Source: Streptomyces sp. P3 (GTDB lineage: Bacteria > Actinomycetota > Actinomycetes > Streptomycetales > Streptomycetaceae). Taken from it: a DNA stretch of 64,000 nucleotides. Position numbers and translations under genes: made by a program. Of this stretch, positions 55,756 to 64,000 are shown piece after piece. Under the pieces are notes generated by a model that ran no database searches, was not told the origin of the DNA, and saw nothing but the letters and a program-made list of their open reading frames with translations. The stretch's first letter is position 1. Each line of letters begins with the position of its first letter. The DNA lies in the NCBI GenBank assembly GCA_016893485.2, contig JAFEKX020000001.1, positions 5,721,501 through 5,785,500 on the forward strand. Reading direction: 5' to 3'.

Positions 55756-57435
55756 TCAGCCGCCGAGGCCGGCACCCAGCTTGAGCAGGGCCGCCACGAT
55801 CGGGCCCGCCGTGTCGCCGCCGTGGCCGCCCGCCTGGACGACGCCCGCGGCGACGAGGTCGCCCTTGTACGCGGTGAACCAGCCGTTGGGCTTCTTCTGG
55901 CCGTCGACCTCCGCGGAGCCGGTCTTCGCGCCGTAGTCGGGACCGAGCCCGGACATCGCCTGGGCCGCCGTGCCGTAGTCCGCCGTGTACTTCATGACCT
56001 CCTTCAGCTTGGCCTGGGTCGCCGACGACATCGAGCGCGACGCCTTCGCGATCGTGCGGTTGTCGACCGTCGGCGAGACCAGGTACGGCTGGTGGAAGGT
56101 GCCCGTGTCGACCGTCGCGGCCACCGACGCCATGTTCAGCGGGTTCATGCGGACCCCGCCCTGGCCGATCAGCGAGGCGCCCATCTGCGCGCCGCTCTGC
56201 ACCGGGACCGAGCCGTCGAAGGTGGGGACGCCGATGGACCAGTTGTTCATGCCGAGGCCGTAGACCTGCTGGGCCTCCGTCGTCAGGTCACTGTCGGACA
56301 GCTTGGGCGCGAAGTTGATGAAGGCGTTGTTGCAGGACGCCCCGAAGGCCATCTTGAACGTGCCCTTCTTGATCTCCGAGTCGTCGTCGTTGTGGAAGGT
56401 CCAGCCCGCCAGCTTGTACGTCTTGGGGCAGGGGTGGGACGCGTCCGGGGTGATGAGGTTCTTCTCGAAGAGCATCGTCGACGTCACGATCTTCATCGTG
56501 GAACCGGGGGCGAGGGAGCCCTGGAACGCCACGTTGAAGCCGTGCGAGGCGTTCGCCACGGCCAGGATCTCGCCGGTCGAGGGGCGCATCATGACGACCG
56601 AGGAGTTCTTCTGCTTGCCGACCTGTGTCTCGGCCGCCGCCTGGAGCGTCGGGCTGAGCGTCGTCTTCACCTTGCCCGGTGTGCCCTTGCTCAGTTCCAG
56701 CAGCGTCTTGTCGGACTCCTTGGACTGCTTGCCCCGGATCACCCGCAGCTCGATGCCCGCCTTGCCGCCCGCCTTCTTTCCGAACTTCTCCCGCAGCCCG
56801 TCCAACACCGAGCCCAGGGACGGGTACTTGGCCGCCGTCAGCTCGCCGCCGTCGCGGTCGTAGGCCTTGATCGGCGGGGTGCCGGACTCGCCCGTGACCA
56901 GGGCGTCGCCGTCCGCGAGGTCCGGGTGGACGACGGAGGCGTGCCAGGAGACGTACGGCTTGCCGTCCTTCGTGCTGCGCACGACCGTGAGTGAACTCGC
57001 GTACGTCATGGGCTTGTTGATGCCCTTGTACGACACCGTGCACTTGACGGAGAAGGGAACCTTGGCGCCGGTGCGGGCGCCCTCGGTGACGGTGATGCCC
57101 TGCATGTGGGCGTTCTTCGTGTACCCGGTGAGCAGGGCGGTGGCCGCCGTCGCCCTGTCCGTCGTCGCGGCGGCCCGGGCGACCTTGCCCTGCTGCCAGT
57201 CGGCGAGGAACCGCTGCGCGGTCGTCTGCACCTCGGTCGCCGACAGGGGGCCCGTCTTGATCGCCTTGTGGTCGGCGGAGCTCGACGGGCGCGCCTCGGC
57301 GGACGCGCCGCCGTCGTACAGCGCGTAGGCGCCGACGCCCGCGCCGACGACCGCCGCGGCGATCACCCCGCCGACCACGGCCGGTCTGGCCTTGCGCTTC
57401 TCGGGTACGCGCCTTCTCTTGCCCCTCGTGCCCAC
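55756..57435 (-). CDS. Class B penicillin-binding protein (MecA_N-type), copy 1
   Basis: 559 residues, intact. Basic cytoplasmic tail, TM helix VVGGVIAAAVVGAGVGAYALY, NTF2-like MecA_N domain (TEVQTTAQRFLADWQQGKVARAAATT...), then transpeptidase with SxxK in APGSTMKIVT, SCN in GASCNNAF and KTG in GAKTGSAEVDG. D,D-transpeptidase acting outside the membrane. The SCN variant of the second motif is shared with copy 2. Confidence 0.93.
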   Translation of the reverse strand: MGTRGKRRRVPEKRKARPAVVGGVIAAAVVGAGVGAYALYDGGASAEARPSSSADHKAIKTGPLSATEVQTTAQRFLADWQQGKVARAAATTDRATAATALLTGYTKNAHMQGITVTEGARTGAKVPFSVKCTVSYKGINKPMTYASSLTVVRSTKDGKPYVSWHASVVHPDLADGDALVTGESGTPPIKAYDRDGGELTAAKYPSLGSVLDGLREKFGKKAGGKAGIELRVIRGKQSKESDKTLLELSKGTPGKVKTTLSPTLQAAAETQVGKQKNSSVVMMRPSTGEILAVANASHGFNVAFQGSLAPGSTMKIVTSTMLFEKNLITPDASHPCPKTYKLAGWTFHNDDDSEIKKGTFKMAFGASCNNAFINFAPKLSDSDLTTEAQQVYGLGMNNWSIGVPTFDGSVPVQSGAQMGASLIGQGGVRMNPLNMASVAATVDTGTFHQPYLVSPTVDNRTIAKASRSMSSATQAKLKEVMKYTADYGTAAQAMSGLGPDYGAKTGSAEVDGQKKPNGWFTAYKGDLVAAGVVQAGGHGGDTAGPIVAALLKLGAGLGG

Positions 57436-57564
57436 AGTTCCCGATCCTCCGCGAATTCCCTTGGGCCCCGCCGTCCCGGCCCTCAGCCCTCACACACCCC
57501 AACGACGGGGCACACCCTAGAGTCCCGTCCTGTGCGGGTGAGTTCCCGTCTCACGGGGGTGAGT

Positions 57565-59193
57565 TCAGCCACCCGCCGCCAGGACGGCCCGGACGATCGG
57601 GCCGGCGGCGTCGATGCCGTGGCCGCCGTCCTGTGTCATCGCCGCCGCGGCGACGTCGTCGCGGTAGCCGGTGAACCAGCTGTTCGACTTCGACTGCCCG
57701 TCCACCTCGGCCGACCCCGTCTTCGCGCCGATGCTGCCGCTCAGACCCGACATGATGCCGGCGGCGGTGCCGGTGGTCGCGGTGCGGTTCATCATCGCCC
57801 GCAGCTGGGCCGACGTACTCGCCGACAGGCCCCGGGCGGTGGCCAGTTGGCGGTCGTCGAGGGTCTGTGAGACGAGCACCGGCTGGCGGAACGTGCCCGT
57901 CTTCGCGGTCGCCGTCACCGACGCCATGTTCAGCGGGCTCATCTGCACCTGGCCCTGGCCGATCAGGTTGGCCGCGGTGTCCGGGCCGCCGGACGCGGGG
58001 ACCGAGCCGTCGAAGGACGGGATGCCGGTCTTCCAGTTGTCCCGGCCGAGTCCGAAGCGGTCCTCGGCCTCCTTGGTCAGCGAGTCCACCTTGACCGAGT
58101 CGGCGAACTTCACGAACGCCGTGTTGCAGGAGCGGGCGAAACTGTCGGCGAGCGTCGCGCCCTCGTCCGGCGACAGGCCCTCCAGGTTGTGGAAGGTCTG
58201 GCTCTGCCAGGTGGCGGTGGGCGGACAGGGCGCCGCGCCGGTCATGCTGGTGATGTCGTTGTCGATGAGCGTGGCGGCGCTGATGATCTTCATCGTGGAG
58301 CCGGGTGCCAACTGGCCGAGGAACGCGGCGTTGAAGCCGTCGTTGCGGTTGTTGGCGACCGCCAGGATCTGGCCGGTGCTCGGCTGCACGGCCACGACCG
58401 ACGACTCCGTGTACTTCAGCACGGCCTGCTCGGCGGCGGCCTGCGCGCTCGCGCTGAGCGTCGTGCGGACCTTGCCGGCCTTGCCCTTCTCCAGGGTCAG
58501 CAGCGCGGTGTCGGCGGAGTCCGCGACGGGGTGCTTGATCGCCAGCTCGATGCCGGGGTGCCGCCCGCCTTGGCGCCGTACTTCGCGCGCAGCTCGTCCA
58601 GGATCGGGCCGAGCGACGGGTACTTCTCCTTCGTCAGCACCGATCCGTTCCGGTCCACGGCCTCGATCGCCGGGCTCTCGGACTCGCCGGTGACGAAGGT
58701 GTCGCCGGTCTTCAACTCCGGGTACACGATGGAGGGTTGCCAGTCGACGAGGGCCCGCCCGGTGGTCTCTCCGCGCACGACCGTCAACCGGCTCCGGTAG
58801 GTCAGCGGCTTGTCGATGCCCTTGTACGACACCGTCGCCTTCACCGTGAACGGCACGGTGGCGCCCGTCGTCGTACCGGGCGTGATCTTCACCTTCGTGA
58901 GGTGACCCGCTCCGCCGTACGACTCCAGGACGGGGTCGGCGGCGGCGTCGTTGTTCGTGTACGACGCGGCGGACACGGCCTCGCCGCTCTCCCAGGCCGC
59001 GAAGAACTTCTTCGCCGTCTCCTTGACCTCACTGCCGCTGGGCGGCCCGGTCTTCTTGGCCGGGGCCCCACCGACGCCGCCCACGCCGTCCGAACCCCCA
59101 CCGCGGACACGAGGTTGAACGCCCCGTACCCCGCTCCACCCACCATCACGGCGAACACACCGCCGATGACGGTGGCCTTCACCCCTTGCGCAT
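57565..59193 (-). CDS. Class B penicillin-binding protein, copy 2
   Basis: About 542 residues, same plan as copy 1: MRKGVKATVIGGVFAVMVGGAGYGAFNL anchor, MecA_N domain (ETAKKFFAAWESGEAVSAASYTNND), transpeptidase with APGSTMKII, ARSCNTAF and GAKTGSAEVDG. Frameshifts near 59185, 59095 and 58558. Upstream of copy 1 on the same strand; a tandem duplication that has diverged widely. Confidence 0.9.
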
Positions 59194-59397
59194 GCCCCTG
59201 TCCCTCCCCGTTATCACTCCTTCGACTGTAAGTGGCGTGGGGGGGAAAGCTGTGAGGGGTGTTGCCTTTGTTGTCCTAACAGAGATCAGGTGACTGAATC
59301 ACGCCACCCGTGGCTCCACGTATGTGAACGTACGGCGAACGCTGGGAGATACCGGGCAACCTGGGGCGGGGGTTGGGGGCCGTCAGCCGGTCCCGCG

Positions 59398-60455
59398 CTA
59401 CGCGGCGTTGGCTGGGTCTCCGGCAGCTTGCGCGCTCTGCCGCGGGACGGGGATGCGGTGCTGGCCTGCCCTGCGGGTTTCGATGAGTGCCCGGAGTTCG
59501 CTCGGCGTGGGCCAGGGCGCCTGGCGGTGGATCATCCGGTGGCAGTTGGCGCAGATGAGGGCGAGGTCGCTGAGTCTGGTGCGGCCCTCGCCGGCCTCGT
59601 GCAGCGGGACGACGTGGTGGCACTCGATATAGCCGTCACCTCGCTCGCCGTAGACCTCTTCGAAGTCGAAGCCGCACGCCTCGCAGGTCAGCCGTCCGCC
59701 CTGCCGCAGCACCGAGGCGATCTTCTTCTTGCGCAGAGACCTGTTCCGCTCCCGGCTCAAGTGGCGGCGCAGCAGGAGCCGTCCCTCGGGTGCGCTGTAG
59801 TCGTCCAGTGCCTCGTCTTCGTCCGACGGGAGGCTCTGGAGGTCGCCCGTGGTGATGCCCTGCCGGATGAGCTGGGCCACCTCGGTCATCTCTGCAGGCT
59901 TGACGAGGAAGTCGTTCAGTACGGCGACATCGAGAGCTCCGCCGTTAATGGGCTTGCCCGGGTAATCCGGATGCCGGGTGGCGATGTCGAAGGTCTTGCG
60001 GGCCACTCCGTTCGGGTTGCGGAACTTTTCGTTGCGGTCGGCCTTGGAGTGAATCGGCATCAACTGGAGGAGGCCGGACAACTCGACGACGCGCAGGTCG
60101 TTCGCGTCAAGTCCCTTCCAGTCGTTGGCCATTACCAGCTGACAGGCCAGGATGATCTCATCCCGTGCCCAGTCAGGGTTCGTGACGGCCTTGACCTTGA
60201 ACCCGGCTTTCTTGAGCCAGGCCACTGCATGGTCCTTGCCGCCGCTGAACTCCTCCGGAAGCAGCGCTCGCCCGTGGTCCCACTGGTGTGCTACGCCGGC
60301 GATGGCTTTGAGTCGTACCACCCGCCCTCATGCACGAGGACATACGAAACGGACTCGCCGTAGCCGTACTTCGCGAGGAACTCTGTCCTGCCCAACTGGT
60401 CGTACTCGGCGATGGCTTTGAGTACCGAGTCCTGTGTGATGGCACCTTTGCGCAT
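59398..60455 (-). CDS. HNH endonuclease with ScoMcrA-like N-terminal domain
   Basis: About 352 residues. N-terminal head domain ESVSYVLVHEGGWYDSKAIAGVAHQWDHGRALLPEEFSGGKDHAVAWLKKAGFKV resembles that of ScoMcrA, a type IV restriction enzyme for modified DNA. Middle region (about 100-220) unassigned. C-terminal HNH: CEACGFDFEEVYGERGDGYIECHHVVPLHEAG...LICANCHRMIHR with zinc-binding Cys pairs and catalytic His-His/Asn/His. Frameshift near 60308-60318. Stand-alone: no methylase or partner nearby. Confidence 0.8.
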
Positions 60456-60515
60456 GACTGAAGGCTACGACCAGGGACTGACAACGGCCCCGGTCACGGA
60501 CCTCTGCCCAACCAG

Positions 60516-62265
60516 CTACACCCAGGTGTCCAGCCACATCCTCGACCGCCACTGGTCGATGGGAATCGCCGTCCCCGTGTACAGCGGCCAGAAGTAGATG
60601 AAGTTCCAGGTGACCAGGAGGACGAGTACGCCCGCGCCCACCGCGCCCGTCACCCGGCGGGTGTCGCTGGAGCCAGGTGGGCCGATGACCGCGCCGATCA
60701 GCATCGCTACCGCCAGGCACAGGAACGGGAGGAAGACGATGGAGTAGAAGAAGAAGATCGTGCGGTCCTGGTACATGAACCAGGGAGGTAGCCGGCCGCC
60801 ACGCCGCAGGCGATCGCGCCCGCGCGCCAGTCGCGGCGGAAGGCCCAGCGCCAGAGGACGTAGAGGAGGGCGAAGCAGGCGGCCCACCAGAGGAGGGGGT
60901 GCCGATGGCGAGGACCTCGCGGGCGCACTTCTCGCCCGCGCTCACCGGGCAGCCGGCCGAACCCGGGGACGGGGACTCGTAGAAGTAGGAGACCGGGCGG
61001 CCGTCGACCAGCCAGCTCCAGGGGTTGGACATGTACGTGTGGGGCGAGTGCAGGCCGACGTTGAACTCGTAGACCTCGTGCTCGTAGTGCCACAGGCTGC
61101 GTACCCAGTCCGGCATGAACTGGCTCCAGAAGCCGCCCTTGCCGTCGGTGGCGGCCCAGTTGCGGAAGTAGCCGCCGGTGCCGTTCGCGGGGGAGAGGAT
61201 CCAGCCGAGCCAGGAGAGCACGTAGACCGAGATCGCCACGGGGGCGGTGGAGATGAAGGCGAGGCCTACGTCGTGCTTGAGGACCGCCGTGTACGGCTTG
61301 CTCGCGCCCGCCACCTTGCGGGAGCCGACGTCCCAGAGGACGGCCATCACGACGAAGGCGGCGGCGTAGAACATGCCGTTCCACTTGGTGGCCATCGCGA
61401 GGCCGAGCGTCAGGCCGGCCATCCAGCGCCAGGGGCGCCAGCCGAGGGAGAGGGTGTCCGCGATGTGGGCGTCGGGGCGGACCCGGCCGTCGGAGTCGAC
61501 CGGTAGCGCCGCCGCGAGTCTCGCCCGGGCCCTGTCCCGGTCAAGCAGCAGGCAGCCGAACGCGGCCACCACGAAGAACATCAGGACGCCGTCGAGCAGC
61601 GAGGTGCGGGCCATCACGAAGGCCAGGCCGTCGAGCGACATCATGACGCCCGCCACGCAGCCCAGGAACGTGGAGCGGAACAGGCGGCGGCCGATGCGGC
61701 ACAGCAGCAGGATCGCGAGGGTGCCCAGCAGCGCCGTCATGAAGCGCCAGCCGAAGGGGTTGAAGCCGAAGATCAGCTCGCCGAGGCCGATGACGTACTT
61801 GCCGACCGGCGGGTGCACGACATAGGCCGCGTCGGTCGGGATCGGGACATGCCCATTGTGCTGGAGGATCAGGTCGTTGGCGTTCTTGTCCCAGTTGACC
61901 TCGAAGCCGCGATGGACCAGCGCCCACGCGTCCTTCGCGTAGTACGTCTCGTCGAATATCACCGCCTTGGGGCTGCCCAGGTGGTAGAAGCGCATCGCGC
62001 CCGCCAGCAGCGTGACCAGCAGCGGGCCGCCCCAGCCGGACCAGCGGTTGATGCGGTCGACGAGGGCGGGCGAGAAGCCGAGCGCCGCCCACAGCCGCGG
62101 ACTGGGCTCGGCGTACGGCGGCACCAGCCGGTCCCGTACGTCGCTTCTGGGCCCCGCCGCATATCCGAATCGGCGCAGCCGCTGCTGCCACGACGGCCGC
62201 TGGTCGTGCGGGGCCTGCCCTTGCCGGGTGTCCGTGGAGTCCATGGACGACGCTGTACTGGTCAC
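60516..62265 (-). CDS. pmt: Protein O-mannosyltransferase (Pmt, GT39)
   Basis: About 583 residues from a GTG. About 11 TM helices; first loop has the catalytic VIFDETYYAKDAW (Asp-Glu), followed by HPPVGKYVIGLGELIFGFNPFGWRF and MSLDGLAFVMARTSLLDGVLMFF. Transfers mannose from polyprenyl-P-mannose to exported proteins. Frameshifts near 60782 and 60898. Divergent from rsmI, as in mycobacteria. Confidence 0.92.
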
Positions 62266-62327
62266 CGCGCCATCGTAGGGAACAGGTCTGTGTGAGTCCC
62301 GCCTCTCTCCCCTGAGAGGATGGAAAC

Positions 62328-63187
62328 GTGACAGTTGCTCCCGGAACTCTGGTCCTTGCCGGCACCCCCATCGGCGACATCGCGGACGCCCCGCCGCGCC
62401 TCGCCGAGGAGCTGGCCGGGGCCGACGTGGTCGCCGCCGAGGACACCCGGCGGCTGCGGCGGCTGACCCAGGCGCTCGGCGTGCAGCCCAAGGGGCGGGT
62501 CGTGTCGTACTTCGAGGGCAACGAGGCCGCCCGGACACCGGAGTTGGTCGAGGCGCTCCTCGACGGCTCGCGCGTGCTCCTGGTGACCGACGCGGGAATG
62601 CCGTCCGTGTCCGACCCCGGGTACCGGCTGGTCGCCGCCGCCGTGGAGCGGGACATCAAGGTGACCGCGGTCCCGGGGCCGTCCGCCGTGCTCACCGCGC
62701 TCGCGCTGTCGGGGCTGCCGGTGGACCGGTTCTGCTTCGAGGGGTTCCTGCCGCGCAAGGCGGGCGAGCGGCTGTCGCGGCTGCGGGAGGTCGCCGGTGA
62801 GCGGCGCACCCTCGTCTATTTCGAGGCACCGCACCGGCTCGACTACACCCTCGCCGCGATGGCCGAGGTCTTCGGCGCCGAGCGGCGGGCCGCCGTGTGC
62901 CGGGAGCTGACGAAGACGTACGAGGAGATCAAGCGCGGCCCGGTCGGCGAGCTGGCCGAGTGGGCGGCGGAGGGGGTCCGAGGGGAGATCACCGTCGTCG
63001 TCGAGGGCGCCCCGAGAAGGCCGAGGAACTCGACGCGGACGAGCTGGTACGGCGGGTCCGGGTGCGTGAGGAGGCGGGGGAGCGGCGCAAAGAAGCGATC
63101 GCCGCGGTGGCCGTCGAGGCAGGCCTTCCCAAGCGGGCGGTGTTCGATGCCGTGGTGGCGGCGAAGAGTGCGCAAAAACCCGTCTGA
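62328..63187 (+). CDS. rsmI: 16S rRNA (cytidine1402-2'-O)-methyltransferase RsmI
   Basis: About 286 residues from a [67 protein letters not shown] and [30 protein letters not shown] are the tetrapyrrole-methylase-fold RsmI signature; the C-terminal helical domain ends [19 protein letters not shown]. Frameshift near 63012. Confidence 0.93.
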
Positions 63188-63467
63188 CCTGCGGGAAAGG
63201 TTCCTCTGAGCGGGGCGCTGTTCCTATGAGCGCGCGCCCCATGGCGGGGCAAAGCACCGTCCGCGAATGCAAAAGCCGGACCGCCTTGCCGGGGTGATTC
63301 GACAAGGAAAGTCCAAATCGCCTCCAACAGTCGACAGGACTGATGCGTTCGCCCTGCCGGAGGCGTCCACTGGACGAAGGGACACACCCGTCCCTCGCCT
63401 CCAACGGGATTCCGGGGAATCCCCTCGCCGGAGGTATTTGTCCAGCGGAAAGCAAGCAGGAGCTGGC

Positions 63468-63924
63468 ATGAGTGAGATCGCAGGGCAGACCGGCCTTCGT
63501 GGCGGTGCCACCGCCGTGGTCAACGAGTCGTACTCCTTCGCCTGCATGCGGTGCGGGCACGGCTGGGAGCAGTCGTACGAGATAGAGCACCACGTCGACA
63601 CCGACGGCCACCAGTTCGTGATGTACGTGGCCGAGGGCCAGGTCGTGCCGTCGCCCCTGAGCCGCCCCGCGTGCGTCAACTGCGACGGGCATGTCGTGCG
63701 CATCATGCGGGCGGGCCAGGTCTCGTCGGTACGCGAGGCCGCGCAGCGGCAGTACGCGCCGCCGCGGCCCCGCCCGGCGGCGGCAGCCGCCGGACACCAC
63801 GGCCCCGGAGGACACCACGGCCCCGGAGGACGGCGACGCCGCCGTGACCCCGCTGCCGGAGCCCAAGGACCACCACTGGCACCTGTCCGACCTGCTGCAC
63901 CCCTTCCACCGCAAGGCGAGCTGA
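63468..63924 (+). CDS. Zinc-ribbon protein of unknown function
   Basis: About 152 residues. MSEIAGQTGLRGGATAVVNESYSFACMRCGHGWEQSYEIEHHVDTDG...RPACVNCDGHVVRIMRAGQV: two CxxC pairs about 47 residues apart form a split zinc ribbon; a Pro/Thr/Glu linker leads to a conserved-looking HHWHLSDLLHPFHRKAS end. Frameshift near 63770-63785. AGGAG site upstream. The 280 bases before it (63188-63467) show no gene. Confidence 0.7.
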
Positions 63925-63971
63925 CCGGCTCCGGCGACCGGGCGGGCATGCCCCTTTCGTAGGATCGGGGC

Positions 63972-64000
63972 ATGCCTTCCTCCAGCGACAGCGCCGGCGA
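63972..64000 (+). CDS. Start of a gene cut by the window edge
   Basis: ATG behind AGGATCGGGG, reading MPSSSDSAG. By gene order (rsmI then tatD/metS in mycobacteria) a TatD-type nuclease is the best guess, but nine residues cannot show it. Confidence 0.35.

Noticed and set aside
63188-63467. Possible riboswitch before the zinc-ribbon gene
   Set aside because: No recognisable ydaO, cobalamin or other conserved core could be read by eye; left as unassigned intergenic DNA.
1-64000. CRISPR array or secondary-metabolite cluster
   Set aside because: No regularly spaced 25-40-bp repeats with unique spacers, no cas genes, and no PKS/NRPS or similar biosynthetic genes.

Overview
The window is high-GC actinobacterial chromosome, almost certainly Streptomyces. 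The evidence is a SsgA-family sporulation protein, GTG/TTG starts, Streptomyces-type integrative-element genes, and a gene order (mscL, zinc-ribbon ruc, 5-formyl-THF cyclo-ligase, galU, moeA/glp, rimJ, membrane protein, pmt, rsmI) that matches, from memory, the Mycobacterium tuberculosis Rv0985c-Rv1008 neighbourhood and the S. coelicolor SCO315x-SCO319x region. All functional names come from reading the protein sequences; no database search was run.

Layout. 1-16.8 kb: core housekeeping block with a P1-family peptidase, LtrA-like protein, mscL, MTA phosphorylase, a CIRCE-controlled FmdB/Ruc zinc-ribbon protein, MFS and CPA1 transporters, a penicillin-acylase-type hydrolase, 5-FTHF cyclo-ligase, then a galU-moeA-moaC-mogA-rimJ-SepX/GlpR-like run. 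16.9-27.3 kb: a 10.4-kb pSAM2-like actinomycete integrative and conjugative element (AICE) in a tRNA-Ala(CGC) gene, bounded by perfect 48-bp att repeats and carrying int, xis, repSA, small transfer/spread genes, an FtsK-like tra, a Pra/SCO3933-like regulator, an XRE+PLD-like repressor, a Nudix (Pif-like) gene, an HD gene, a long structured non-coding tract and a consensus parS site. 27.4-43.7 kb: ArsR regulator, secreted protein, acetyltransferase, exonuclease III, MerR, an FMO-hydrolase-SDR operon, tricorn protease, TetR-MMPL, isochorismatase, YbaK and an EamA remnant. 43.7-50.3 kb: ABC-2 transporter whose permease has an extracytoplasmic tail, next to a YncE/phosphoesterase fusion and a metallophosphoesterase. 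50.3-64 kb: serine hydrolase, Ohr/OhrR, a Nur-box-preceded nickel/cobalt ECF transporter, SsgE-like protein, tandem penicillin-binding proteins, an ScoMcrA-like HNH endonuclease, protein O-mannosyltransferase, rsmI and a zinc-ribbon protein.

Quality caveat. Most conserved genes are interrupted by one or more single-base frameshifts, usually in G/C runs. With more than 50 such events in otherwise perfectly conserved genes, sequencing or assembly error is far more likely than gene decay. I therefore annotate them as single CDS spanning the frameshift, give the approximate position, and reserve 'pseudogene' for one gene (EamA) with missing segments.

How genes work together. The element encodes a full excision-replication-transfer cycle (Xis/Int on arm and core sites; RepSA; Tra plus Spd-like membrane proteins), controlled from a divergent operator cluster and probably protected by a Nudix exclusion factor. 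The molybdopterin genes sit with rimJ and a SepX/GlpR-like membrane protein, consistent with MoeA-like Glp having a division role. The nickel transporter, OhrR and Ohr are consecutive on one strand behind a Nur-type box, suggesting linked metal and peroxide responses.
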